Origin: Verrucomicrobiota bacterium
GTDB lineage: Bacteria; Verrucomicrobiota; Verrucomicrobiia; Limisphaerales; CAIMTB01
DNA length: 48,788 nucleotides
NCBI GenBank assembly: GCA_963205105.1
Contig: CAUJJW010000361.1
Coordinates: 1-48,788 of the forward strand
Reading direction: 5' to 3'
The position numbers and the translations under genes are program-made. The notes under the pieces are model-generated. The model saw only the letters and a list, made by a program, of their open reading frames with translations. It had not been told where the DNA came from and made no database searches. This document shows positions 24,981 through 33,960 of the stretch, one piece after another; the stretch's first letter is position 1, and every line of letters starts with the position of its first letter.

Positions 24981-26807
24981 GTGTCGAAGAACTGGATCCT
25001 CGCCTGGCTGGTGCTCGGACTCGGGGTGGCGTGGTTGGGCTCCCGTACGGCGGTGCGGGCCGGCCAGGCGCCGCCGGTGGCCGGGCGGGAGACGCTGCGG
25101 TCGGAAGCCTACAAACGCTCCTGGGTGGCCTGGGCCGAGGTGTTGCCGGGTGACGAAGGGTTGCGGGTCCAGTGGTGGGGCACGACGGGTGCCGAGGTGG
25201 AACTGCTCCGGGCGGTTCACGGAACCACGAATTTCACCACCTTGCTCAAAGGTCGCGGCGCGACGGAGTTCCTCGACCGCGGAGTGGTTCCCGGACAGCG
25301 CTACGTGTACCGGCTGCAAACCGGCTTCCGGCCCGAGCAGTCGGTGGTCGAATGGTCCGCAGGGGTGCGGATGCCTCCGGTGGAGGACCGGGGGACGGTG
25401 GCACTGCTGGTGGACGAAACCCTGGCGGGCGCGCTGCATCCGGAATTGGGGAGGTTGGAACAGGAACTGATCGGCGACGGCTGGAATGTGCTGCGAAGGA
25501 ATGTGCCGCGACATGACGACCGCGATTGGTCGCGCAACACGAATGCCATCGCCCGCATCCGTGCCCAGGTGAAAGCCGACTGGGAAGCCAGCGGGAAGAC
25601 GCTGCGTTGTCTGTTTCTCATCGGCCACGTGGCGATCCCCTATTCGGGCATGCACGCCGAGGACCTGCACACCGGACGCGGCGACAACCACTTCGGAGCG
25701 TGGCCATCGGATCAGTATTACGGCGATGTGGATGGGAATTGGACGGATCTCCACCCGTATCCCACCTATCTGGCGCCGGTGTCCTTCCCGATCACCCGAA
25801 ACGAACCGGGGGATGGCAAGTTCGATTGGGAACACGTGCCGCCGAACGCCAGCGGAGAAGCGAAGTTGGAAATGGCGTTTGGACGGTTGGACTTCTTCCG
25901 CATGCCCTCCTTTGGCAAGGGCGAGCGCGGGGAAATTGCTCTGCTGAAACAATACTTCGACAAGGCCCGCCGGTACCGCATGGGAGACATGCCGGCACGG
26001 GCCGGGGTCGTCGCAGGGGGCTATTTCCAGAACGCGCTGGACCTCAATCTGCTCATGAACGCCTACCGGACCGGCAGCCGCTTGTTTGGCGGTGGAACCA
26101 ACACGGTGGTGGAGGGGGATTTTTTCGGTTTGCCAGCCAGCGAGGCGACGCTCTGGGGGTTTCAGTCGGGTTCCGGTTACATCGACCGAATCCGGTCCGG
26201 TTCACCGGGCGTGGTGACGTCGTCCGCGCTGGCGAGTCCGAAGCGTCAGGCGAAGGTGGTGTTTTCCATGCTCCTCGGATCGTGGTTCGGCGACTGGGCG
26301 GTGGGGGAGGACAACCTGTTGCGGGCGATCACGGCGTCACGGGACTACGGTTTGGCGTCGATGTGGATACGCAACGCCGAGTGGCGCTTCGATTCGCTGG
26401 CGTGGGGCGGAACGCTAGGGGACGGGCAGTTGCTGACCGCCAACGAATCGGTTCGATTCCGCGATCCCAACCGTGGAACCACCCGGACCCTGACGATCCT
26501 GGGCGACCCGACATTGCGGGCGCATGTGGTATCGCCGGTGCGGGGACTGAAGGGGAAACGCTCGGAGAAGGCGGTGCGCCTGAGTTGGGCGGAAGGCGCT
26601 CCGGGCATCCTGGGCTGGCATGTGTACCGCTCGACCAACGGTCCGACCGGGACCTTCTCGCGGCTGAATCAGGATCTGCTGACGACTCGCGAATTCGACG
26701 ATCCCCAGGCGCCGACGGCGGTCAAGTACATGGTCCGGGGGGCGGCGCTGGTGGAGACCGGCAGCGGTTCGTACACGAACCTGAGCTTGGGCGTGTTCTG
26801 GCCGTAG
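24981..26807 (+). CDS. Secreted gingipain-like (C25-fold) protein, probably without protease dyad
   Basis: The protein has 608 residues starting at the GTG at 24981, just after the exporter stop, with a signal peptide (LAWLVLGLGVAWLG). An FnIII-like beta domain (about residues 45-150) leads to a Rossmann-like region with TVALLVDETL, FLIGHVAIPYSG and P242-SDQYYGDVDGNW, which recall peptidase family C25. Where C25 enzymes have the catalytic GHG and Cys, this protein has LWGFQSGSGY (391-400) and FSMLLGSWFGDW (428-439), so the dyad appears absent. The C-terminus is another FnIII-like domain (GILGWHVYRSTNGP). It is an extracellular or periplasmic protein of unknown function. The C25 assignment is my inference. 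Confidence 0.65.
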   Translation: MSKNWILAWLVLGLGVAWLGSRTAVRAGQAPPVAGRETLRSEAYKRSWVAWAEVLPGDEGLRVQWWGTTGAEVELLRAVHGTTNFTTLLKGRGATEFLDRGVVPGQRYVYRLQTGFRPEQSVVEWSAGVRMPPVEDRGTVALLVDETLAGALHPELGRLEQELIGDGWNVLRRNVPRHDDRDWSRNTNAIARIRAQVKADWEASGKTLRCLFLIGHVAIPYSGMHAEDLHTGRGDNHFGAWPSDQYYGDVDGNWTDLHPYPTYLAPVSFPITRNEPGDGKFDWEHVPPNASGEAKLEMAFGRLDFFRMPSFGKGERGEIALLKQYFDKARRYRMGDMPARAGVVAGGYFQNALDLNLLMNAYRTGSRLFGGGTNTVVEGDFFGLPASEATLWGFQSGSGYIDRIRSGSPGVVTSSALASPKRQAKVVFSMLLGSWFGDWAVGEDNLLRAITASRDYGLASMWIRNAEWRFDSLAWGGTLGDGQLLTANESVRFRDPNRGTTRTLTILGDPTLRAHVVSPVRGLKGKRSEKAVRLSWAEGAPGILGWHVYRSTNGPTGTFSRLNQDLLTTREFDDPQAPTAVKYMVRGAALVETGSGSYTNLSLGVFWP

Positions 26808-26824
26808 ATCTCGATCCGCGCGAA

Positions 26825-26843
26825 ACGGGAATCGGATTCCCGT
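26825..26843. repeat. Perfect 9-bp inverted repeat with one-base centre
   Basis: Arms ACGGGAATC (26825-26833) and GATTCCCGT (26835-26843) are exactly complementary around a single G. It begins 18 bases after the stop codon at 26807. No T-run follows, so it is not a classical terminator. It could be a dispersed palindromic element or a protein-binding site. Confidence 0.5.
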
Positions 26844-26946
26844 CTTACCAGGACGACGCCACGGGCCTTTGGGACGAACGCCGTTGGCGCGGGTGCCATG
26901 TTTCGAACCAGCCCAGGGTGGGCCCGTTGGGGACGACGCCGTGCGA

Positions 26947-27147
26947 ATGGATCGCCCGCGGTCGGTGATGGCGGAGTTCCGCTACGTCCCGTGGGGGCCG
27001 GGGCGGTTCTGGCTCAATGTCGCGGCGGTCGGTGGCGGGATCGTGGTGGCGACGCCGCCGAGCGAGGATCTGCCCGTGTCTTACTGGGGCACCCCGGCGG
27101 TCATCACCGCACCGCTCTACTATCGGGCGGTCCGTGTGGGGCCGTGA
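26947..27147 (+). CDS. Possible small hypothetical protein
   Basis: This would be a 66-residue protein from the ATG at 26947. Codon third positions are almost all G or C, as in the neighbouring real genes, and the translation is balanced and not repetitive (YVPWGPGRFWLNVAAVGGG, then PAVITAPLYYRAVRVG). Against it: there is no good ribosome-binding site, no recognised family, and an overlapping open frame on the other strand. If real, it could be a fragment of an older gene, since the open frame extends upstream to 26869. Confidence 0.3.
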   Translation: MDRPRSVMAEFRYVPWGPGRFWLNVAAVGGGIVVATPPSEDLPVSYWGTPAVITAPLYYRAVRVGP

Positions 27148-27258
27148 ATCGAGTTGGCGGAACTTGGCTCTTGCGAGGGTTAAGGCGCGAGAGCTATTCC
27201 TCCCAAACCCCATCGAACGTGCCCGACCTTGAGACCGGGTGCGACACGAGGCCGGACC

Positions 27259-28014
27259 ATGCACCTGAAGACCCACATTCTCCCTCGATGCGTTCGCCGG
27301 GCGGGCGCGGGCTTCACCCTGATCGAGCTGCTGGTGGTGATCGCGATCATCGCGATCCTGGCCAGCATGCTGCTGCCGGCGTTGAGCAAGGCGAAGGCCA
27401 AGGGCAAGGCGATCCACTGCATCAACAACCTCAAGCAGGTCGGACTCGCCATGATCCTCTATTCCGACGAGTTCGACGGCTACATTCCCCGCGGCAACGG
27501 GTATCCGTGGTTTCTCTGTTACATGCCGTACATGCCGGAGGGCGGGAAAGACAAAGACTTCCGCCAGGTCCGCATCTACCGGTGTTCCAGCTATCCGAAC
27601 AAGGACCAGAAACGTCAGCAGATCATCACCTACGTCATCAACGCGTGGAAGTTCAGCAGCCCGACCGACAAGGTGGGTTCGGAACAGGTTGGGCCCTCCA
27701 AGCTCACGGCCTTTCAGGTGCCCAGCGACACCATTCACCTGACGGACAACGAGAATGGCGCATGGCGGCCGATCATCACGGGCTATCAGGATGGCATCAC
27801 CGACCTGAACGACGTCTGGGCGCCCGGCCATCTCCCGTACAGCGAGAGCGGGACAGTGCGGCGCTTGAGCGGGGAACGGCGCGTGGCGGCGAACCGCCAT
27901 AACGACGGCGCCAACTCGGTTTTTCTGGACGGTCATGCCGGTTTTTTGAAGGCCCGGGCCATCGTGACCGATCGCTGGCGGGAGGTGCGGACCTCGACGG
28001 CGACGGTGCGGTGA
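27259..28014 (+). CDS. Type II secretion pseudopilin-like protein with H-X9-DG domain
   Basis: The protein has 251 residues from the ATG at 27259. The prepilin leader RRAGAGFTLIELL is followed by a hydrophobic helix (VVIAIIAILASMLLPAL) with the conserved Glu at mature position 5, then an AKAKGKAIHCINNLKQVGLAMILY segment that is common in Verrucomicrobiota and Planctomycetota. Near the C-terminus, RHNDGANSVFLDGH is the H-X9-DG signature. The prepilin peptidase should cut before Phe. The large expansion of this family in these phyla has no firm role; surface display or secretion-linked functions are suspected. Its stop codon overlaps the start of the RND adaptor gene (GTGA), which is unusual. 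Confidence 0.9.
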   Translation: MHLKTHILPRCVRRAGAGFTLIELLVVIAIIAILASMLLPALSKAKAKGKAIHCINNLKQVGLAMILYSDEFDGYIPRGNGYPWFLCYMPYMPEGGKDKDFRQVRIYRCSSYPNKDQKRQQIITYVINAWKFSSPTDKVGSEQVGPSKLTAFQVPSDTIHLTDNENGAWRPIITGYQDGITDLNDVWAPGHLPYSESGTVRRLSGERRVAANRHNDGANSVFLDGHAGFLKARAIVTDRWREVRTSTATVR

Positions 28015-29360
28015 AGTGGAAACGATTCTTGGCCGTGGACGCTTCCCGGCGCATACTGCCCGGGTTGAACCCGTCGATCTCCATCGCGACCCTCTTGGGT
28101 CTTGCCATCGCGCTCGCTGGGGGCTGTTCACGGCCACCTGAAACCAAGGCCAGCCAGGCCTCGGCGGGCCCTGCAGACGGCGGGACCTATGAGGTGGCGC
28201 GGGTGGAATTGCGGACCGTGGAACGGACCATCACGACCACGGGTTCGCTGCTGCCACTCGATCGGACGCCGTTGAGTGTGATCGTGCCGGGACGTCTTTC
28301 AACGATCGCCGTGGATCTTGGGAGTTTCGTGCGACAAGGGGAGCCCATCGCCCAGGTCGATGACTCCGATTATCGCTTGCGGGTGAAACAGTCGGAAGCG
28401 GCCATGTGGCAGGCCCGGGCGCAGGTGGGGCTTCCGCTGGAAGGCGACGAGGACATTGTGGACGTCGAGGGTTCGAGCACGGTGCAGGAAGCGAAGGCGG
28501 TTTTGGGCGAAGCCCGGGCGAATCGCGAGCGGATCGAGGCGTTGTCGGATGAGGGCATTCTTTCGGCGTCGGAACTCGAGACGGCAACGGCGGCGTTCAA
28601 AGTGGCTTCGAGCCGCTATGCCGAGGCGTTGGAGCAGGCACGGACGCGGGTGGCTCAGTTGCAGCAGCGGCGTGCCGAATATCGCATTGCGCAGAAGCAG
28701 TTGGCGGACACGCTGATTGTGGCGCCCTACGACGGCGCGGTGCAGGAGCGGTTGGCGAATGTGGGCGAGTATCTGGCGGTGGGTGCGCCGGTGGTGACCT
28801 TTGTCCGGACGGATCCACTTCGACTGAGGGTGGAGGTCTCGGAGCGGGAGGCGCCGCGGGTGAAGATCGGGCAACCGGTGCGGGTCACTTTGGAAGGCGA
28901 CACGAATGTTTACTTCGGAGCGGTCAAGCGGCTGAGTCCCGCAATTGTTGAGGGGAGTCGGACGATGGTGGTGGAGGCGGATGTGCCGTCGCAGGGGCGC
29001 CTTCGTCCTGGGACATTTGCCCGGGCGGGCATCGTGACGACGGGGGATGTTCCGGCGCTGACGATGCCGAGCGAGGCGTTGGTGACCTTTGCGGGAATCG
29101 AGAAAGTGTTCGTGGTGCAGGACGGGTTGGCGGTGGAGAAGCGGGTGACCACCGGGGATCGGGGGCCGGACTGGGTGGAGGTGGTTGCCGGATTGAAGCA
29201 GGGCGAAACCGTGGTGCGGTTGCCGGGGAGCTTGCAGACCGGACAGAAAGTGACGGTGCTGCCGGTGAAGGGTGAGGACCTCACCCGGGAAGCTCGCGTG
29301 GTGCCTGGGGAAGGTGGCACGAATGCGGTGAACGGGGGGCGTGCACCGGCCGGATCGTGA
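28011..29360 (+). CDS. RND efflux periplasmic adaptor (membrane fusion protein), lipoprotein
   Basis: The protein has 449 residues starting with GTG. A signal peptide ends in a lipobox-like ALAGGC, giving a lipid-anchored Cys39. A barrel-sandwich hybrid (lipoyl) domain is split by a helical hairpin (about residues 115-225, ending LQQRRAEYRIAQKQL), then the second half of the lipoyl domain (TLIVAPYDGAVQERLANVGEYLAVG), a beta-barrel (LRVEVSEREAPRVKIGQPV) and a membrane-proximal domain with the KVFVVQDGLAVEKRVTTGD strand. It links the inner-membrane pump to an outer-membrane channel. Translation is likely coupled to the pseudopilin gene by four-base overlap, and the pump gene starts 15 bases after its stop. 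Confidence 0.92.
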   Translation: MKWKRFLAVDASRRILPGLNPSISIATLLGLAIALAGGCSRPPETKASQASAGPADGGTYEVARVELRTVERTITTTGSLLPLDRTPLSVIVPGRLSTIAVDLGSFVRQGEPIAQVDDSDYRLRVKQSEAAMWQARAQVGLPLEGDEDIVDVEGSSTVQEAKAVLGEARANRERIEALSDEGILSASELETATAAFKVASSRYAEALEQARTRVAQLQQRRAEYRIAQKQLADTLIVAPYDGAVQERLANVGEYLAVGAPVVTFVRTDPLRLRVEVSEREAPRVKIGQPVRVTLEGDTNVYFGAVKRLSPAIVEGSRTMVVEADVPSQGRLRPGTFARAGIVTTGDVPALTMPSEALVTFAGIEKVFVVQDGLAVEKRVTTGDRGPDWVEVVAGLKQGETVVRLPGSLQTGQKVTVLPVKGEDLTREARVVPGEGGTNAVNGGRAPAGS

Positions 29361-29375
29361 AACCAGGTCGATCCG

Positions 29376-32300
29376 ATGCAAACCCTGGCTGAGATATGTA
29401 TCCGTCGTCCGGTGTTCGCCTGCATGCTGGTGCTGGCCCTGGTGGTGTCTGGCACGGCGGGCTATGTGCGGCTGAACGTGGACCGTTCGCCGGCGGTGGA
29501 TCTTCCGACGGTGTTCGTATCGACCTCCCTTCCCGGGGCTTCGCCGGTGGAGATGGAATCGCTGGTGGCGCAGCCGCTGGAGCAGAACATCAACACGATT
29601 GAAGGCATTAACGAGCTGCGTTCGATCTGTGGCGTGGGCCGCTCGTTCATCATCGTCCGCTTCAACCTGGATCGGGACCCGAACTCGGCGGTGGAAGACG
29701 TGCGCAATCGCGTGGCGGCCGCTTTGCCGGAACTACCGCCCGATGTCCTGCCGCCCCAGGTGTCGAAGTTTGACATCGATTCGGCTCCGGTGATGACCCT
29801 CGCCATGTCGGGCGATCGCCCCGTGCGCGAGTTGACCGAAATGGCCGACAAGATCGTTCGGGTGCAGTTGGAACGGGCGGAAGGAGTCGGCGAAGTGGAG
29901 GTCTCCGGCGGGCTGGCGCGCGCCATCAACATCTGGGTGGACGCCGATCGTCTGGCGGCCTACCGACTGCCGATCACGGCGGTGCGTGACGCCGTGGTGC
30001 GTCAGAATGCCAACATCCCGGGAGGCAACGTCACCGGGCGACTGACGGAACGCGTGCTGCGCACCATCGGGCGGGTGGAGGATCCGCGCGATTTCAATGA
30101 GCTGGTGGTCACGACGGTCAACGGTGCGCCGGTGCGTATCCGCGACGTCGGTCATGCGGAGGACGGAACCAAGGAGCAACGTTCCATCGCGCGCCTGGAC
30201 GGACGGCCGTGCGTGCAGTTGGACATCCGCCGGCAATCGGGTGCCAACACGGTCGCGGTGATTGAGGCCATCAAGGAGCGGTTGCCGGCCCTGATCGCCC
30301 AGCTGCCGCCCGACGTGAAGATCCAGGTCACCCGGGATCAGTCGCGCTACATCCACGAGGCGCTGTCGGAGATTCAAAAGCACCTCATCCTGGGCAGTTT
30401 TCTGGCGAGCCTGGTGGTGTTGCTGTTCATGCGAAGCTGGCGGGCGACGTTCATTGCCGGCATCGCGATTCCGGTGTCGGTGATCTCGACCTTCGGCATG
30501 ATGTGGGCTCTCAATTTCACGCTGAACAGCGTCACGATGCTCGCCCTGGTGCTGATGGTGGGGATCGTCATCGACGACGCCATCGTCGTGTTGGAGAACA
30601 TTTTTCGGTTCGTGGAAGAGAAGCAGATGAGCGCGTTCGAGGCGGCCCAGGCGGCCACCGCCGAGATCGGGTTGGCGGTGATGGCGACCACGTTCAGTCT
30701 GGTGGTGATCTTTGTGCCGGTGTCGTTCATGTCGAGCGTGGCGGGCCGGTTCCTGTTTCAGTTTGGCCTGACGTCGGCGGTGGCGGTGCTGGTGAGCCTG
30801 CTCGTGTCCTTCACGCTCACGCCGATGATGAGCGCGCGGTTGTACGGCATGGGCAAGTCCAGGCGGGTCGAGCACCAAACCGAAGGGTCGCGGGGGGGAT
30901 TCTATGGGGCGCTCGAACGTCTTTATATGCGTTCGTTGGGGTGGTCGATGCGCCATCGGCTCTGGGTCCTCGGCACGGCCGTCGCTGTCGCCCTGTCTTC
31001 GGTGCCGCTCTACGGGGTGGTGAAGCAGGAGTTCACTCCCACGGACACGGACGAAGGCGAGTTTGACGTGAGTCTGACGGCGCAGGAAGGCACCAGCCTG
31101 CCGGCGATGGACGAGGTGGTTCAACTGGCGGAGAAGGCGGTGCGCGGGGTTCCCCATGTGCGCACCATTCTTTCGACGTCGGGATCTGGAGGCGGCTTTT
31201 CGTCCATCAATCAGGGCCGGCTTTACATCATGCTGGTGCCGCACGAAGAGCGGACCTTTGCCTGGAAACGGCTGTTGAGTTGGACGCCGTGGAAGGCGTT
31301 TCAGGGGAATGCGTCCCAGCGTGAAGTGATGCAGCAGGTGCGGGCGCGCTTGAAGTTCTTGAAGGATGTTCGGGTGGGGGTGCGGAGCGGAGGTTCCTCC
31401 ATCAACCTGGGCGGTCCGCCCTACGAGATCGATTTTGCGTTGCTGGGTCCTGATCTGGAGGCGTTGGCCGGCTATGCCGAGCACCTGCGCAAAAAGGCAC
31501 CAGAGCTGGGCTTGCAGGATGCGGACACGACTTTGCGGTTGGACAAGCCGGAGCTTCGTATCGAGGTCGATCGGAATCGGGCGGCAGATTTGGGAGTGGA
31601 AGTGCAGGACATCGCCTCGGCGCTGCGCATCATGGTGGGTGGCGATACGCGGGTGTCGCGGTTCCGGGACGTGGGGATCAACGACGATTACGACGTGCAG
31701 CTCCGGTTGACGGACGTGGACCGTGATGACCCGGCGGATCTGGCTCGGCTGTATGTGCCGCGCAAGGACGGCGGTCTGGTGCGCTTGGACAACCTGGTGC
31801 AGGTGGTGCAGAGCCAGACGGCCTCGCGCATTGATCGGTTGGATCGTCAGCGGACCGTGGCGCTGCGGTCGGGAATCGCCCCCGGGTACGCGATGGCGGA
31901 CCGGTTGGCGGCGCTGCGCGAGGAAGTCCGGAGCATGAATCTGCCGCCGGCCTACACGACGAAGGTGTCGGGTCGCGGGCGGGAACTGGAGAGCACGTTC
32001 GTGGAGTTCCTCTGGGCGTTCGCGCTGTCGGTGGCGTTCATGTACATGATCCTGGCCTCGCAGTACGAGAGCATCGTCCATCCTTTCACGATCCTCCTGT
32101 CACTGCCGCTCGCCCTGCCTTTCGCGCTTTTGTCGCTCTGGGTATCCGGCAACACGCTGAATCTTTATTCAGGGCTGGGATTGCTGGTGCTGGCGGGGGT
32201 GGTGAAGAAGAACGCGATCCTTCAGATCGACCACATGAACCAGCTGCGCGGCAAGGGATTGGATCTGCTGACGTCGGTGCTGCATGCCAATCGAGATCGT

Positions 32301-32558
32301 TTGCGGCCGATCCTGATGACCACGTTGTCCCTGGTGGCCGGCATGCTGCCGCTGGCCATGGGAACGGGGCCGGGTTCCGAGGAACGCCGGGCGGTGGCGG
32401 TGGTGGTGATCGGTGGCCAATCTTTGTGCCTGTTGCTCACGCTGCTGGTGACCCCGGTGGTGTATTCGCTCTTGGACGACCTGGTGCAGCGGTTCCGGTG
32501 GAAGGCCGGTTCAGAGCCGGCGTCGGCGACCGAGGCACCCCTGATCGTCGGTAAGTAA
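29376..32558 (+). CDS. RND-type efflux pump, HAE1/AcrB family
   Basis: The protein has 1060 residues, full AcrB length. The N-terminal helix and the first porter domain (RPVFACMLVLALVV) are typical. Transmembrane helix 4 has the proton-relay pair D400-D401 (GIVIDDAIVVLEN), and helix 10 has the Lys of the relay (K944-K945-N946 in GVVKKNAIL). Two large periplasmic loops and twelve predicted helices fit the family. It works as a homotrimer using proton motive force to expel drugs, detergents or other amphiphiles through an outer-membrane factor. No TolC-like gene is in the window. The substrate range cannot be inferred. Confidence 0.94.
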   Translation: MQTLAEICIRRPVFACMLVLALVVSGTAGYVRLNVDRSPAVDLPTVFVSTSLPGASPVEMESLVAQPLEQNINTIEGINELRSICGVGRSFIIVRFNLDRDPNSAVEDVRNRVAAALPELPPDVLPPQVSKFDIDSAPVMTLAMSGDRPVRELTEMADKIVRVQLERAEGVGEVEVSGGLARAINIWVDADRLAAYRLPITAVRDAVVRQNANIPGGNVTGRLTERVLRTIGRVEDPRDFNELVVTTVNGAPVRIRDVGHAEDGTKEQRSIARLDGRPCVQLDIRRQSGANTVAVIEAIKERLPALIAQLPPDVKIQVTRDQSRYIHEALSEIQKHLILGSFLASLVVLLFMRSWRATFIAGIAIPVSVISTFGMMWALNFTLNSVTMLALVLMVGIVIDDAIVVLENIFRFVEEKQMSAFEAAQAATAEIGLAVMATTFSLVVIFVPVSFMSSVAGRFLFQFGLTSAVAVLVSLLVSFTLTPMMSARLYGMGKSRRVEHQTEGSRGGFYGALERLYMRSLGWSMRHRLWVLGTAVAVALSSVPLYGVVKQEFTPTDTDEGEFDVSLTAQEGTSLPAMDEVVQLAEKAVRGVPHVRTILSTSGSGGGFSSINQGRLYIMLVPHEERTFAWKRLLSWTPWKAFQGNASQREVMQQVRARLKFLKDVRVGVRSGGSSINLGGPPYEIDFALLGPDLEALAGYAEHLRKKAPELGLQDADTTLRLDKPELRIEVDRNRAADLGVEVQDIASALRIMVGGDTRVSRFRDVGINDDYDVQLRLTDVDRDDPADLARLYVPRKDGGLVRLDNLVQVVQSQTASRIDRLDRQRTVALRSGIAPGYAMADRLAALREEVRSMNLPPAYTTKVSGRGRELESTFVEFLWAFALSVAFMYMILASQYESIVHPFTILLSLPLALPFALLSLWVSGNTLNLYSGLGLLVLAGVVKKNAILQIDHMNQLRGKGLDLLTSVLHANRDRLRPILMTTLSLVAGMLPLAMGTGPGSEERRAVAVVVIGGQSLCLLLTLLVTPVVYSLLDDLVQRFRWKAGSEPASATEAPLIVGK

Positions 32559-32662
32559 GGTTGGCGGTTTGCGATTGGCCCAGTGGGGTGCCCTAGCCTA
32601 GGGTCTCGCCCGACCACGACCGGGGGTTTCCGAGCAAGGAACGCTGGCCCGGTATTGCCACC

Positions 32663-33931
32663 ATGAACACCGTCCAGGATCTCAAGACCGTCACACGCAA
32701 CACGAAGTCCAAAGTCGAAGCCGAACTCTCCCGCACCGGGGGCCTGCTTCGCTTGGCGCCGGCTTGGGTGCCGCGCTCCTTCCTCCAACCCGGCCTGCGC
32801 CTCAAGCTGCATCCGGACGACACCTACGCCTACGGGGCGAACCGTGGCGGAATCGACGAACGCTGGTTTGCGTCCACCACCGAGGCGGCGAACGAAGGCC
32901 GGGTTCCCGATGAAGGTCTCAGCTACTGCGTGGTCGGTGGCGAACGTTTCACCCTGCGCAAGGCGGTGGAAGACTGTGGCGCGACGTTGATCGGCGGGAA
33001 GATCTGGAAGAAGTACGGCAAGTGGCCGGTCTACTCGAAGTTCTTCGACAACATGGGGCCGATCCCCCACCACATGCACCAGAACGCCAAGCAGGCGAAA
33101 CTGGTGGGCCAGGAAGGCAAGCCGGAGTCGTATTACTTCCCGCCCCAGCACAACAATGTGGGGAACAATTTCCCGTACACCTTCATGGGGCTGGAACCCG
33201 GCACCACCAAGGCCCAGGTGCGCAAGTGCCTCGAGGATTGGAACAAGGGCGACAACGGCATTCTGGACTTGAGCCGGGCGTACCGGTTGAAGCCGGGAAC
33301 CGGCTGGTTGATTCCCCCGTGCGTGCTGCATGCGCCGGGCAGCCTCTGCACCTACGAACCGCAGTGGGGTAGCGACGTTTTCGGCATGTACCAGAGCCTG
33401 GTGGAAGGCCGCTACGTTCCGTGGAGCCTGCTGGTGAAGGATATGCCCAAGTCCAAGCACAAGGACCTCGACTTCATCGTCGAGCAGCTGGACTGGGAGG
33501 GGAACGTCGATCCCAACTTCAAGGACAACCACTACCTCGAACCCGTGCCGGTGGCGGACACCCGCGAAGAAGGCTACGTCGACCGCTGGATCGTCTATGG
33601 CAAAATCGATGGCGAACAGCTCTTCACCGCCAAGGAACTGACGGTGGACCCGGGCACCAAGGTCACCGTGAAGGACACCGGCGCCTACGGCCTGATCTGC
33701 GTGCAGGGCACGGGCAAGATCAATGGGCAGCCGTTGAACAGTCCCAAACTGATCCGATTCCACGAACTGACCGAGGACGAATACTTCTGCACCGAGGACG
33801 GCGCGAAGGCGGGTGTGGTGTTCGAGAACACCAGTGAAACGGAACCGCTGGTGGCGTTGCGCTACTTCGGACCCGAAGTGAATCCGAACGCCCCGGACAT
33901 GGGCGCCTACCGCAAGAACAAGTTCGCCTGA
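32663..33931 (+). CDS. Cupin protein related to type I phosphomannose isomerase
   Basis: The protein has 422 residues. Motifs fit the type I phosphomannose isomerase/ManA fold with two cupin barrels: HHMHQ (H137/H139) before KPESYYF (E155), then IPPCVLHAPGS (H223) as likely metal ligands, and a second barrel with DPGTKVTVKDTGAYGLICVQG. The length and lid region differ from ManA. It could isomerise a phosphosugar or be a related sugar isomerase, and no other sugar genes are near. The start is the ATG at 32663. The AAA+/release-factor fusion gene begins 30 bases after the stop, so they may form one transcript. Confidence 0.7.
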   Translation: MNTVQDLKTVTRNTKSKVEAELSRTGGLLRLAPAWVPRSFLQPGLRLKLHPDDTYAYGANRGGIDERWFASTTEAANEGRVPDEGLSYCVVGGERFTLRKAVEDCGATLIGGKIWKKYGKWPVYSKFFDNMGPIPHHMHQNAKQAKLVGQEGKPESYYFPPQHNNVGNNFPYTFMGLEPGTTKAQVRKCLEDWNKGDNGILDLSRAYRLKPGTGWLIPPCVLHAPGSLCTYEPQWGSDVFGMYQSLVEGRYVPWSLLVKDMPKSKHKDLDFIVEQLDWEGNVDPNFKDNHYLEPVPVADTREEGYVDRWIVYGKIDGEQLFTAKELTVDPGTKVTVKDTGAYGLICVQGTGKINGQPLNSPKLIRFHELTEDEYFCTEDGAKAGVVFENTSETEPLVALRYFGPEVNPNAPDMGAYRKNKFA

Positions 33932-33960
33932 AGCCGTGAGGCGGAGGGTGGAGCGGGCCG

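Larger units (their letters stand above)
26808..27258. other. Gene-poor stretch between two rightward genes
   Basis: This 451-base stretch separates the gingipain-like gene from the pseudopilin gene. It contains a perfect 9-bp palindrome at 26825-26843 near its start and one short open frame with coding-like third positions (26947-27147). A large leftward open frame spans the whole stretch and continues into the next two genes, but its protein is Arg/Pro/His-rich and looks like shadow. I see no other feature. Confidence 0.5.

Noticed and set aside
26845..28137. Leftward open frame of 430 codons over the pseudopilin region
   Set aside because: Arg/His/Pro-rich translation without motifs. It overlaps the pseudopilin gene and the RND adaptor start, which are both well supported.
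29733..32081. Leftward open frame of 782 codons inside the RND pump gene
   Set aside because: Pure antisense of a strongly conserved pump; translation is His/Arg-rich with no domain.
32591..32603. Palindrome CCCTAG-C-CTAGGG after the RND pump gene
   Set aside because: Six-base arms are too short to support a function; no T-run or known site match.
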